Origin: JBFMDN01 sp040753915
GTDB taxonomy: Bacteria; Desulfobacterota; Desulfomonilia; Desulfomonilales; Desulfomonilaceae
Length of the DNA: 60,620 nucleotides
Assembly: GCA_040753915.1 (NCBI GenBank)
Contig: JBFMDN010000034.1
Location: 1 to 60,620 of the forward strand
Direction of reading: 5' to 3'
Shown: in pieces, positions 24,465 to 34,200 of the stretch
Layout: each line of letters begins with the position of its first letter
How positions within the stretch are numbered: the first letter of the stretch is position 1
Notes under the pieces: generated by a model
The model's input: the letters and a program-made list of their open reading frames with translations, nothing else
What the model was told of the DNA's origin: nothing
Database searches by the model: none
Made by a program: the position numbers and the translations under genes

Positions 24465-26612
24465 CTAAGCGGGGGATTCAGCAGTGGTCTCTCCGGGCTC
24501 CGATTCGCGAGCAATGAGGACCTCATGCAAGATCCTGCTGATCTCCGAGGCATTGTAAGGTTTCGCGACTGCTCCCTTAAATCCATACTTCTCATAACTT
24601 GACATGAGCGGATCGTCAGAGTAGCCGCTTGATAGAATCACTCTCGCGGTCGGATCTATCTCAAGAAGCTTCTGGACCGCAATCTTGCCTCCCATGCCGC
24701 CGGGCACAGTAAGGTCCATAATAACGGCTTGATATGGCCTACCTTCATCAATGCCCTGTCGGTAGGCTTGGATCGCGTGTCCTCCGTCGGAAACGCAGTC
24801 CACCTCGTACCCGAGTATGGTAAGCAAGTCGGCTGCTGCTTCGAGGATATCAGGTTCGTCGTCCATTATCAGAATTCTACCCTCGCCCGATACCGGTTCC
24901 TGATCCGACGGGGACGGTCCGTCTTCTGTCTCTTGTCCCGAGGCAGGCAGATAAATCCAGAAGGTTGTACCCACCCCTTCCCGAGATTCGACCTCGATTC
25001 TTCCCTGGTGCCTCTTTACAATGGAATATGCCGTGGCAAGCCCGAGTCCGCTACCCTTGGTCTTCGTTGTGAAGTACGGATCGAAGATCCTGCCGAGGTT
25101 TTCAGATGCTATCCCCTTTCCGGTATCCTGTAGGGAGACTCGCACGTACTTGCCTGGGTGCTCGGAAACCGACTGGTCCTGCCAATCTGCCCCTACTACG
25201 ACGTTCTCTCCCGAGATTCTGACGGTACCTCCCTCTGGCATTGCCTGCTGCGCATTTATCAGCAAATTCTGAAACACCATGCCGATTTGCGCGGGATCTC
25301 CCTCAATGAGCCAGATGCCTTCATGAAGATCTAACTGGCATTTCACGTTGGAGCCGCTCAGTGCCAGGCTACTGGCCTCTCGAATCAGGGGGGGCAGGTA
25401 GAAGGGTCGCTTAACAAGAGCGCCTCCCTTGGTAAACTTCAGGAGCAGTTGAGCAAGATCTTTGGCCCGAGAAGCTGCTCTCTCCGCTTTTAGTAACGGC
25501 TCATGTGCGGGGCTCTCCGGAGTCGCACGCATCTTGGCGAGGGAAATATTGGCCATATTAGCCGTTAGCAGGTTATTGAAATCGTGAGCCAGTCCCCCGG
25601 CAATCAACTCGAGAGATTCGGCTTTCTGCGATCGCAGTAACGCATGCTCGTTTCGCTTTCGCTCTGTTACGTCCCGGAGTCTTGCCATGAGCGCGGTCCT
25701 GCCACTCCAGTGAATACGCTCCACACTCAATTCCGCGGTCCCGCATTCTCCAGTGCAGCGGTTAATCTCAACCTCTGAGGTTTTGTCCGGCGTGAGCGGG
25801 AATGGAGCGACTCCTCCAACAAGCTCTTGTTGCGCGATGCCGAGAAAAGTCTCTATTGCCCGGTTGGCATACAAGATCTTCCCACCCGGCTCGGCCACGA
25901 TTATTCCATCTTCGGTTTTCTCGAGGAGACTGCTGAGGCTCTTCAAGCTGCTTGCCAAGGCCCGCTCGAGTCTGGTTCGATTCTCGATTTCTTGTGCCAG
26001 CTTTTCGTTGGCGACGCTCAAGTCGGTTGTTCGTTCCTGCAGCTCTTTCTCAAAATGATCTCGAGCCCGCTGGATCACCTCTTTGTGCCTTCGAACAAGA
26101 AGGGTTTGTTTGTTTTCAAGGGTCACATCTTCGATGAGAATCAGAACATACGTGGCGCGCGAGATACGAATTGACCTGAAATTCATGCGAGCCCACATGC
26201 GGCTGCTCCCGAATTCGAAGCCCGCTTCCCCTACTTGGAATTTTCTCCACGCGAAGACCTTGTCCAGGATGTCCCTGCATCTAGATGCATCTGCGGGGCG
26301 TGGAAACAGTGAGGCAAACCCCTTTCCCAAAACGTGCTCCCCGGCAGGAGCCAAATTTCTGAAAAGCTCGTTTGCGTAAATCACGACATGGCTCGAATCG
26401 ACCAGCACGGCCGATATAGGCAAGGCATCCAACAATCGTCCAACGGAGCTCACCCGGAATTCCCTGAGATCAAAACTTCCCGTCTCGCTGAGTGGGCGAA
26501 ACCCCAGGCTTTCTATGTTTATCGTGTCCGTTGAGATTGCGGACGGGCTACGGGGCTCTACAATATTGCTGCCGCCGTGTCCATGGGAACCTGGCCGAGC
26601 CTTTTCTTTCAT
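24465..26612 (-). CDS. Hybrid histidine kinase (PAS-PAS-HisKA-HATPase-REC)
   Basis: A 715-residue soluble hybrid kinase. In order: an N-terminal PAS-like sensor (about 40-165, starting TGSFDLRE), a coiled coil (about 170-215), a PAS domain (about 220-335), HisKA with the phospho-histidine in GGLAHDFNNLLTAN, HATPase_c (QNLLINAQQAMP, DTGKGIA, GSGLGLAT) and a C-terminal receiver with D in VIMDLTVPGGMGG. The first sensor closely resembles that of the sigma-54 activator at 20804. The frame extends to 26756; the ATG at 26612 is chosen as the start of recognisable sequence, without a strong ribosome site. It heads an operon with the 97-aa and PilZ genes. The receiver may be a relay with no adjacent target. 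Confidence 0.88.
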   Translation of the reverse strand: MKEKARPGSHGHGGSNIVEPRSPSAISTDTINIESLGFRPLSETGSFDLREFRVSSVGRLLDALPISAVLVDSSHVVIYANELFRNLAPAGEHVLGKGFASLFPRPADASRCRDILDKVFAWRKFQVGEAGFEFGSSRMWARMNFRSIRISRATYVLILIEDVTLENKQTLLVRRHKEVIQRARDHFEKELQERTTDLSVANEKLAQEIENRTRLERALASSLKSLSSLLEKTEDGIIVAEPGGKILYANRAIETFLGIAQQELVGGVAPFPLTPDKTSEVEINRCTGECGTAELSVERIHWSGRTALMARLRDVTERKRNEHALLRSQKAESLELIAGGLAHDFNNLLTANMANISLAKMRATPESPAHEPLLKAERAASRAKDLAQLLLKFTKGGALVKRPFYLPPLIREASSLALSGSNVKCQLDLHEGIWLIEGDPAQIGMVFQNLLINAQQAMPEGGTVRISGENVVVGADWQDQSVSEHPGKYVRVSLQDTGKGIASENLGRIFDPYFTTKTKGSGLGLATAYSIVKRHQGRIEVESREGVGTTFWIYLPASGQETEDGPSPSDQEPVSGEGRILIMDDEPDILEAAADLLTILGYEVDCVSDGGHAIQAYRQGIDEGRPYQAVIMDLTVPGGMGGKIAVQKLLEIDPTARVILSSGYSDDPLMSSYEKYGFKGAVAKPYNASEISRILHEVLIARESEPGETTAESPA

Positions 26613-27096
26613 CCCATCACCCGTCCCTCGAAACTCAGGTGTGCGAGAAGCGCCGCAGTCCCAAAGCAGCAACGAATCACAGTAATCCCTGGTCGCCGCA
26701 GCAACCTGTCGCTTCGTGCAGGAGCCGGCAGCCAACCCCACGAGAATCCGCGCCACATCATATTGTGTAGGAGGGACCTTCGCTTCCCCTTGGCAGTCCC
26801 TCGCGTGAACCCTGTCCGTTGGGGGTGCAGCGCGTTTGCGTGGGAAATCTACCCAGCCTGGAAAACCGGCTACGGAAAATCAGTCGGTTATACCGCTGGT
26901 CGCCTCTTTACCATGAAAAAGCGCGGCACCCGTCCGTTGAAAGCCCACCGTACATGCACACGCGCGAAATGTTGCACATCGGTCTTCTCATGCGTGAGCA
27001 AGGAGTCCGGGTCGGCGATCACGACATGCTCAGCATGGCCAGGTTTGGCGGCAACCGCCACTCGGTCCATCTGCGAGGGCGCGCCCCCGGAACTGG

Positions 27097-27125
27097 CCTA
27101 TATAATCCCTCAGGAGTCCTGTCAA
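27097..27125 (-). promoter_or_regulatory. Candidate sigma-70 promoter reading toward the hybrid kinase operon
   Basis: On the minus strand, a perfect TTGACA (27120-27125), a 17-nt spacer and TATAGG (27097-27102). It lies about 485 nt before the kinase ATG at 26612, with no convincing gene in between. Confidence 0.45.
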
Positions 27126-27451
27126 GCACAATATATGTCGAGCCCTCACGTAATCGTCTGATGAAGACCGATAGATGCAATGCCTCGGTTCACGCAAAAT
27201 GGCGGCAGGCGTTGCCGTTAAACGTACCCCATGCTGCCGCCCATCGAATGTACGCGCCAGTAGTTAGGCCTGTTGCTACTGCTCTCGGTTGGTCACTCGA
27301 ACAATCTTAGCAAAGGACAGTCGTCCACTGATTTTATTTTTGAGCTCTCCGCTGTTTGGAGGAATTATCCTGTGGCTCTGGTACCTAATTTTGCGTAACA
27401 AAGAAGGAGAGTTCTCGTCGTCGGGGCAGCGATTCCGGCCCAACATTTTTA

Positions 27452-27480
27452 TTGACATGGAAAACGGCGAGCGATAAGCT
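27452..27480 (+). promoter_or_regulatory. Candidate sigma-70 promoter for the tyrosine-rich secreted protein
   Basis: A perfect TTGACA at 27452-27457, a 17-nt spacer and TAAGCT at 27475-27480 (weak -10). A leader of about 145 nt would precede the ATG at 27634. Confidence 0.4.
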
Positions 27481-27633
27481 TGATATGGGAGACAATGCGT
27501 CCAACAGATAAGCAAGGGGGGTGAGGATACACGATTGGTCTAGGGGTGCGGAGTAACTAGTTGAATTCGAAGAGCGGAATTCTCTAGGTTTCTTTATTCA
27601 CGAAAAACAAGCTGAAGGAGTTGGAGGGCAGTC

Positions 27634-28548
27634 ATGAGAAAGCGGACGCTCAAGACAGGGGTCCTTGTGTTTTTGGCGGCGGCGCTGGTGGCTTTTGCGG
27701 CGGTCCCAATAGCCCAAGGCGCCATTTACTCCACGACCTATTACAACATCTACTATTACAACACCTGGCAATACAATTGGGCTAAGTCCCTTGGAGCCTA
27801 TCTGTGGAGGGCTTTTTGGGCTGCGAGGCACACAATAGGGTACGATGCCCGACTGGGAAAGATGAACATTTACTTCTATTCCAAGGCGGACGGCTGCCTA
27901 GGATACATGTACGGGGGGAAACAAAACATTTATCTCAACCGGTATTATTTCACCACGTATGACAAGTGGGGGTCGGTTACAGCCCACGAGTCTGCTCACG
28001 TCCTTTTCTATAATTACACGAAAGCATATTACTGGAACAGCAACCTCCTCTACTACCGTACGTTTCTTACTGAGGCCCTGTCCTGGTACGCCGGTGATTA
28101 CGCCTACAATTACTATAAGTATACCAGCAGCTCGGCATACAGTCAGATTCGGTCAAATCTGAAGTACTACTATGCAAAGACGGGTACGACGATTTCCTGG
28201 TACGGTTCCGGATACTACTACAAAGTCGGAACCAGCAACAGTAACCTCAGGGCCCAAAACATCTGGCAGCTCAGAGCCATAGGATATTATCTCACTGGCG
28301 GCAGGTTGACCACGTCCAGTCCTTATGTGCAGAAGCTTCTCTACGCGATGAAGGTGTACAGCTCCTATGCCGGCTCTTACTTGAGGTCAGCCACGTATTC
28401 TACGGCTCGGTATTACTTCGAGTACTCCTTCAAGTATGCATATGGGCGGTATGCCAATGCAGGCTGGATTTACACAGGATCATCAAACGGGGCCTACAAG
28501 AACACAGCTTACCTGTACGGGAGTTTCTGGTACTCCTTCTACAATTAA
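27634..28548 (+). CDS. Tyrosine-rich secreted protein with gluzincin-like HExxH motif
   Basis: A 304-residue exported protein. The ATG has GGAGG six nt upstream, and a Sec signal peptide covers about 1-30 (hydrophobic LVFLAAALVAFAAV, cleavage near QGA). Tyrosine is about 57 of 304 residues, with many YY and YYY runs, and about ten Trp. It is very poor in acids: only three Glu. Two of these form a metalloprotease-like pair, HESAH at 118-122 and E147 in LTEALSWYAGDY, spaced as in Peptidase_MA-type gluzincins (HExxH, then E about 25 residues on). It may be a zinc peptidase or a structural protein built on that fold. A strong terminator follows. The rest has no recognised family. Confidence 0.82.
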   Translation: MRKRTLKTGVLVFLAAALVAFAAVPIAQGAIYSTTYYNIYYYNTWQYNWAKSLGAYLWRAFWAARHTIGYDARLGKMNIYFYSKADGCLGYMYGGKQNIYLNRYYFTTYDKWGSVTAHESAHVLFYNYTKAYYWNSNLLYYRTFLTEALSWYAGDYAYNYYKYTSSSAYSQIRSNLKYYYAKTGTTISWYGSGYYYKVGTSNSNLRAQNIWQLRAIGYYLTGGRLTTSSPYVQKLLYAMKVYSSYAGSYLRSATYSTARYYFEYSFKYAYGRYANAGWIYTGSSNGAYKNTAYLYGSFWYSFYN

Positions 28549-28594
28549 TGTGGGCTCCTACGGCCAAACCCTCAACCCCCGTGGGGATTCTTGA

Positions 28595-28628
28595 CAAAAG
28601 GCGGTTACGGCCGCCTTTTGTTTCATTT
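28595..28628 (+). terminator. Rho-independent terminator after the tyrosine-rich gene
   Basis: A perfect 10-bp stem, CAAAAGGCGG (28595-28604) with loop TTACGG and CCGCCTTTTG (28611-28620), followed by TTTCATTTT. It lies 46 nt after the stop codon at 28548. The A/T-flanked stem could work in both directions. Confidence 0.8.
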
Positions 28629-28695
28629 TCCCTTCTGTTATGATAAACAAGAACGAAGTTTCCCGAGGACGGGGGATGCGCAAAGGGGTTGGTCT

Positions 28696-28971
28696 GTGGA
28701 CTTTACCAGGAGGGAATTGGCGGCGGCTTTCGCTGCAATAGTTGCCGCCGCTTTCGTGGCACCGGCGGCCTCCGCAAGGAGTGATGGTATGAAGCACGTA
28801 TCGCTGGAAACCGTTGTAGGAACCGATGTCTACCGCGCAGCAGGTCTTCACAAGCTGACGTTTGCGGAACAGGAAGCCCTCAAGGAGTGGATTGAAGAAT
28901 ACAGCCTGCATATTGTCAAATCAGTCCAGGACGATTGTTTCAGCGGTCGGCTAAAGAAAAAGCCCCAGTGA
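28696..28971 (+). CDS. Small exported protein, unknown function
   Basis: A 91-residue protein starting with GTG at 28696, preceded by AGGGG at seven nt. An in-frame start further up would run through the terminator stem and is rejected. The N-terminus (FTRRELAAAFAAIVAAAFVA) is a signal peptide with a twin Arg before an Ala-rich core, cleaved near ASA-RSD, so Sec or possibly Tat export. The mature part is about 65 residues, helical and acidic to neutral (LTFAEQEALKEWIEEYSL), with one Cys. No family is recognised. It lies between the tyrosine-rich protein and a TPR protein, all exported and on one strand. Confidence 0.65.
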   Translation: MDFTRRELAAAFAAIVAAAFVAPAASARSDGMKHVSLETVVGTDVYRAAGLHKLTFAEQEALKEWIEEYSLHIVKSVQDDCFSGRLKKKPQ

Positions 28972-29089
28972 GGGTGCAATTCAGGCCGGTCTGCGCAGCT
29001 TGCATGCGGACCCTCTGCGAGCAACCCTGCTCAAGTGCGCTCAGGCATTTCCCGGGCTCCCATCTTGTTTGAAGTTTGAGGTCATATCT

Positions 29090-29803
29090 ATGTTCAGCAA
29101 GACTGTTTGTCACAAGATCACTGTTTTCATAGTATCTCTCACCGTCTCTTGCCTCGTCGGCCACTCCCTCGGAGAAGCTGCTGACGAAAAAGGTGGCGTG
29201 CAGATGTCGGGTAATGTGGATCCAAAGATCGTCGAGTGCCTTGCGACCGGCCAGCAGGCATTGGAAAAGGGCGACCTGGAATCCGCGCAGAAGGCGTTGT
29301 CCGGTTGCGTCAGCTTGGACCCGAAGTTCGGTCCAGTCAGATACTGGCTCGGCATGGTGTACTTCCTCAAACATGAGGCTGAGAAGGCTATCGCGGAATT
29401 CAAGGAAGTGCTTCGACTGGAACCGGAGAATTATCTTGCGATGGGAATGCTGGGGAAGCTTTATTCGTTCGACCAATCCAAGTTGTCGCTCGCTCAGGAG
29501 CTTTTGGAAAAGGCAACATCAGTCGCGCCTGACAATGACGACGCCCGCTTCGATCTGGGCAGAGTCTACGCTCAGCAGGGGCAACTGGACAAGGCAATGA
29601 AGGAGTTCGAAACGATTTTTCAGTCGGAGATTCGTTTCGCACTTTATCATACTGAATTCGCCAAGATTTTGTCGGCTGCTGGTCGAAAGGCAGAGGCCAA
29701 GAAGCATCTTGACCGCGCAATAGCAGTTGCGCCTGACTTCGAGCCGGCAAAACAGGCATTGAAGGAATTGCAGTCGGGGCCCGGCTCTGCCGGGAGCAAT
29801 TGA
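29090..29803 (+). CDS. Exported TPR-repeat protein
   Basis: A 237-residue protein. The ATG at 29090 has GAGGT eight nt upstream and opens a signal peptide (ITVFIVSLTVSCLVGHSLG, cleavage near GEA-ADE). About five tetratricopeptide repeats follow (residues about 45-225), with typical pattern such as VRYWLGMVYFLKHEAEKAIAE and ARFDLGRVYAQQGQLDKAMK. TPR domains are protein-binding scaffolds; in the periplasm they often assist envelope assembly. The frame is open 30 codons further upstream, but that part is not signal-like. Function otherwise unknown. Confidence 0.82.
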   Translation: MFSKTVCHKITVFIVSLTVSCLVGHSLGEAADEKGGVQMSGNVDPKIVECLATGQQALEKGDLESAQKALSGCVSLDPKFGPVRYWLGMVYFLKHEAEKAIAEFKEVLRLEPENYLAMGMLGKLYSFDQSKLSLAQELLEKATSVAPDNDDARFDLGRVYAQQGQLDKAMKEFETIFQSEIRFALYHTEFAKILSAAGRKAEAKKHLDRAIAVAPDFEPAKQALKELQSGPGSAGSN

Positions 29804-30157
29804 CTTCAGTACGCAGTTGGCAGAGTACTCTGATGCGTGAGTCCCGTGGCAGCATTTGTAGGGGCGGATTTAAGACAAGAGTACCGGCGAGACGCCGGCG
29901 CTACGTGACATTCGCGCCGGGAATCCCCTAGTAGGGATGGGGTCAAGTCCGCTTTTCCACGAACATTGCCGCCCTCGCCGCAGCTCTCGAGGCCCCACTT
30001 TACACGGGTCAACAGCGTTGCCGTAAACAGGCAACCCTCTTCGCTCCAGAGGTACGATCCGTCTCTGCCGCCACTTCATGCGGACCGCGAAGCCGGTCTC
30101 TTCGAGAGATGAACGAGAGAATCGCGTGAGAGCGGGCAGGAGGTCTGAAGCTCCATC
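29804..30157. other. Intergenic region with a CCGGCGAGAC-family repeat
   Basis: 354 nt before the efflux operon. Positions 29872-29910 (AAGACAAGAGTACCGGCGAG, then ACGCCGGCGCTAC) match 54713-54751. The ribosome-site-like AGGAGG at 30139 lies 14 nt before the efflux start. No gene is seen. Confidence 0.6.
29872..29910 (+). repeat. CCGGCGAGAC-family dispersed repeat, copy 1
   Basis: It contains AAGACAAGAGTACCGGCGAG and a GCCGGCG palindrome; the second copy is at 54713-54751 with a few changes. Such sequences are common as short intergenic repeats in some proteobacteria; no function is assigned here. Confidence 0.65.
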
Positions 30158-31270
30158 GTGCAGTCACGACGTACGAATCGACGTAATTTCTTCCTGAGGC
30201 TCGTTGCCCTTTCCATGGTCGGAATGCTCGCTTCTTCGTTCCTTATGGTTAGCCTGGCGGAGAGCGGATCTGCTAGAGTTCCAGTGAGGGCCATCCGTGT
30301 CGAGCCGCAGGTGGTGCGGGGTGTCATCTCGGGCATGGGCTCGATCAACTGCCCCCGAAGCCTGGAATTGGGCTTCGAGGACCTTTCTTGCATTGCAGAA
30401 GTACTGGTGGACGAAGGAGACAAGGTCGAGCAGGGTATGATTCTTGCCAGGCTCGACAACTCGGTTCTTGCGGCCGAAAAGCGTGCGGCCGAAGCCAAGC
30501 TGAAATCAGCCGAGGCGGACGTACGTTATCACATGAACGAGGTTGAAAAGAAGGAGAAATTGCTCCAAAAGGAAGCCGTTTCGGATACCGAAGTGAAGAA
30601 AGCCAAGCTGGAGCTTGAGAAGGCCGAAGCCAACTTCGAAATGGCAAGAGCGGAAATTCGGACCATAGAATCCAGATTGGAACGAAGGATCCTCCGCGCA
30701 CCGGTGACCGGTGTGATAGCACAGCGACACCTGGACGTGGGCGCAGTGATTTCTCCTGGCTCCAACAAAGTGTTCACTCTCATCCGATGCAGCGACGCTT
30801 ATGCGGACCTGGAATTGGGGGAGCGGTTCTACAGCAAGGTGAGGCCCGGCCAGCGGGTAAATGTTGAAATCGATGCCCTTATGGGAAGAAAATTTCAAGG
30901 CATTTTGTCGCGAGTGGGGTCCCAGATCGATAAGAAGGCCCGGACCTTTAAGGTCCGTGTGGGGTTGCCCAATCCCGATCTCGCCCTGCGCCCCGGTATG
31001 TTCGCCAAGGGAGAGATCCTCGTGGAGGAAACGGACGGTCCCGTGACAGTCCCTTCTCGAGCTGTCTTGAAAGGCCAATCGGGCAAGAACTACGTGTTCG
31101 TCGTCAAGGATGGCGTGGCGCTCCAGAAGGAGGTGATTCCGGGAGATCGAAATGGAGACGCTCTGCAGATAATCAAAGGCCTTGAAAGGGGTGACATCGT
31201 GGTGATCGAAGGCCAGGAGCAGCTTGCCAATCTGGAAGACGTTGCCGTAACTATGGATGACCGCGACTAG
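30158..31270 (+). CDS. RND efflux periplasmic adaptor (membrane fusion protein)
   Basis: A 370-residue HlyD/AcrA-type adaptor. A signal peptide or anchor occupies about residues 10-38. It then has a biotinyl-lipoyl half (EVLVDEGDKVEQGMILARLD), a long alpha-hairpin (about 100-175, coiled coil EAKLKSAEADVRYHMNEVEK), the second lipoyl half (RAPVTGVIAQRHLDVGAVIS), and beta-barrel and membrane-proximal domains. It bridges an inner-membrane RND pump and an outer-membrane channel. The GTG start at 30158 is 14 nt after AGGAGG, rather far; an internal start is possible. The pump gene follows by 11 nt. No outer-membrane channel gene is present in the window. Confidence 0.88.
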   Translation: MQSRRTNRRNFFLRLVALSMVGMLASSFLMVSLAESGSARVPVRAIRVEPQVVRGVISGMGSINCPRSLELGFEDLSCIAEVLVDEGDKVEQGMILARLDNSVLAAEKRAAEAKLKSAEADVRYHMNEVEKKEKLLQKEAVSDTEVKKAKLELEKAEANFEMARAEIRTIESRLERRILRAPVTGVIAQRHLDVGAVISPGSNKVFTLIRCSDAYADLELGERFYSKVRPGQRVNVEIDALMGRKFQGILSRVGSQIDKKARTFKVRVGLPNPDLALRPGMFAKGEILVEETDGPVTVPSRAVLKGQSGKNYVFVVKDGVALQKEVIPGDRNGDALQIIKGLERGDIVVIEGQEQLANLEDVAVTMDDRD

Positions 31271-31281
31271 GTGGAGAGCAC

Positions 31282-34200
31282 GTGGTATTCATTCTCCGGC
31301 ATCCTGTTGCAGTGGTGGCCATCTTTGTCGGCCTGGTGTTGGGAGGGGCGCTGGCCTTGCCATTCCTTCCGATTGACCTCCTTCCGAGCCTAAAACATCC
31401 CCGCTTGCTTGTGCTGACATCTCTCGAGAACGCATCCGCTGAAGAGATTGAATCGCTCCTGACACGCCAGGTTGAAGAGGCGGTGGGGACGGTTTCGGGT
31501 GTGAAACGAATGACCTCCACGTCGACCCAAGGAGTATCGTGTGTCTCGCTCCTGTTCGACTGGGGCTCTCCGATGGCGTCCGCCGCGTCGGAGGTTCGAG
31601 AGAAGCTGGACCTCATCGCAGACCAACTTCCCCGCGAGGCCAAGTTGCCGATAGTTATCCAGTACGATCCCACAGAAGCCCCCATACTCACCATGGCGCT
31701 GAGCGGATCGGTCGATCTCGTCACCCTCAGGACATTTGCGGCAAATAATTTGAAAAACGAGCTGGAGACAGTGAACGGAGTTGCTCACGTGCGTCTCAGA
31801 GGGGGACTGTCGCGCGAGATCGCCGTCTGGATAGATCGCGGACGAATGGCCGCCCACAAGGTCGATCTTCTCGCTGTCGCACGCCGACTTGAGACGGCCA
31901 ACATCAACTTTCCCGGTGGCCAGATTCTCGACGGACCCGTCCAAATTCCCATCAGGACGGTGGGGCGTTTCCAGAGCCTTGATGAAATGCGATCCGTGTC
32001 CCTAGGTCGCGGCACTATGGGGGGATCGGTGACCGTGGCAGACGTGGCGCAAGTCAAAGACTGGCACAAGAGCGTCTCGAGCATTTGCAGGGTGAACGGC
32101 CAATCCGCGGTGCTCCTCGGAATCATTAAAGAGCCTGCGGCGAATACCATCGAAGTGACAGCGAGAGTGCTTGATAAGTTTCGGGAATTGGAACCCCGGT
32201 TACCCCAGGGGACCCGCCTGGACGTGGTGGACAACGAGGCACCGTTTATTGAGAACGCTCTGAAAGACTTGAGAAATCAGATCATAATCGGATCTCTTCT
32301 CGCGTTTGTGGTCTTGTGGGCAGGGATTCGAGCGCTTTCCACAGCAGGCATCATCATTCTCGCCATCCCGGTCTGCGTGCTGTCTACCTTTGCTTTTATG
32401 CGCTTTTTCTCCATCAACCTAAACTTGATGTCTATCGGGGGAATGGCTTTGGGTGTTGGAATGCTGGTCGACAACTCCATTGTGGTGTTGGAGGTCATAA
32501 ACCGAAAGCGGAATTCAGCTCACGACATGTTCCAGGGGGTGGCCACAGCAGTCAAGGAGGTTTTTCCCAGCATCACCGCCGGAACGATCACGACCCTGGC
32601 GGTTCTTCTGCCGATAAGCTTCATGAGCGGCTTCGCTCAACGTTTGTTCAGAGATTTCGCATTTACCCTCGCTGTGTCGCTGTTGCTCTCTCTCTTGACA
32701 GCCGTCATCCTGGTTCCAACGATCGCACATTGGACTAGCCGCTTTGGCAAAGGATTAGGTGTGTCATCCGGTCCGCCTCCAGGGCTTGAGCAGAGCTACG
32801 CCAGACTTTTGAGAATTGCTCTCAAGCATCGATGGATCGTGGTGGCTCTCAGCGTGACAGCTTTCACTTTAGCATTGCTCCTGGTCTATCGAACGGGGTT
32901 CGAGCTCTTGCCAGACGTCAACACGGGACAGTTCCGCATTGTGCTGACCTTGCCTGAGGATAGCAGCTTTGAACGCGTGCAAAAGGCCGTCGACAGTGTG
33001 GAGCGTCTGGTTGCAGCCACACCGGGAGTGAAGAGCTTCGTGACTGAGGCGGGCTCGGAGAGAGGAGGCAGCGGAAGTACTATCGAATCGGCCATTCAGG
33101 TCGAACGCACCAATCAAGCCCGCATCAACGTGACGCTGGAGCCTGAATTCTCGGGAACCGAACGGCGCCGGGCAATCATACAGGATCTTCGATCTCGAAC
33201 GGGGTCTGTTCAGGATGCCCATGTGGAATTTGTTTTTCGCGGAGGTCCTCTAGCAAAAGCGTTCGGAGACCGAGGCTCTCCAGAGGTCATGACTCTCGTA
33301 GGCGACGATCTTCTCGTCCTGAGCAAGTTGGGCCGCTCAATCCAAGAGGCATTACAGAAGACTGGCACATTCTCCGACCTTCGGTGCACTGGGATAGTGT
33401 GGACGAAACAGCTAAAGGTGATGATCGATCGGTATCAGGCAGCGGCTCGCAATCTGACGGTGGAGGACATAGCTCAAACGATCCGGACTGCGATACAGGG
33501 GAAGATCGTCGGAAAGTTTATCGAGAGCGATTCGGAAACTGACATTAGAGTGAGGTTGAGTACAGGCGAGAACACCACCATTCACGAGTTGCAACAGGTG
33601 CCAATGCTGGTGCGTGGCGGGGACGAATTGGTGCTGCTGGGACAGTTGGCCTCAACGGAACCGGGTCGAGGCCCCCTTGAAATAGTCCGGACCGATCAGC
33701 GCCGAAGTCTGGTCTTTCACGCAAATGTGGTGGGCACTTCCTTCAGTCGGGGAGAGGAGCAAGCCTTGGCTGCGTCGAGATCTGTGGAGCTTCCATCGGG
33801 TTACGAGCTGAGATCGGGAATGGAGAAGTCTGAGCTGATTTCGTCCCTAAGCGATCTGGCTTGGGCTATCGGGCTAGCCGTGCTGCTGGTTTACGTTGTG
33901 CTGGTCGTTCAGTACGAGTCACTGCTCTGGCCTCTGGTGGTCTTCTCCTCCATACCCATGGCGATCGTTGGTCCCAGCTTGGCTTTGACTCTTGCTGGCG
34001 GCTTCATAAACATCCAGGTCATGATCGGCGTGCTGGTCCTGTTGGGAATAGCGGTGAACAATGCCATCCTGATCGTCGTCTGCGCCAACCAGCTCAGGTC
34101 GGCAGGGCACCCGCTAAGTACCGCTATAGTCGAGGGGTCCGTTCAGCGCTTCAGACCCATACTCATGACAACGCTTACGACGGTATTCGGAGCACTGCCG

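Larger units (their letters stand above)
26613..27633. other. About 1-kb intergenic region with two candidate promoters
   Basis: The gap separates the minus-strand kinase operon from the plus-strand tyrosine-rich protein. Open frames on both strands (for example 26819-27310 plus, 26888-27070 minus) carry no recognisable domain, signal or ribosome site. Candidate promoters are at 27097-27125 (minus) and 27452-27480 (plus). If the minus promoter is real, the kinase transcript has a leader of roughly 480 nt. Confidence 0.5.

Noticed and set aside
26577..27310. Plus-strand open frames of 194 and 163 codons
   Set aside because: They overlap each other and the kinase start region, lack ribosome sites and have no recognisable domain or composition.
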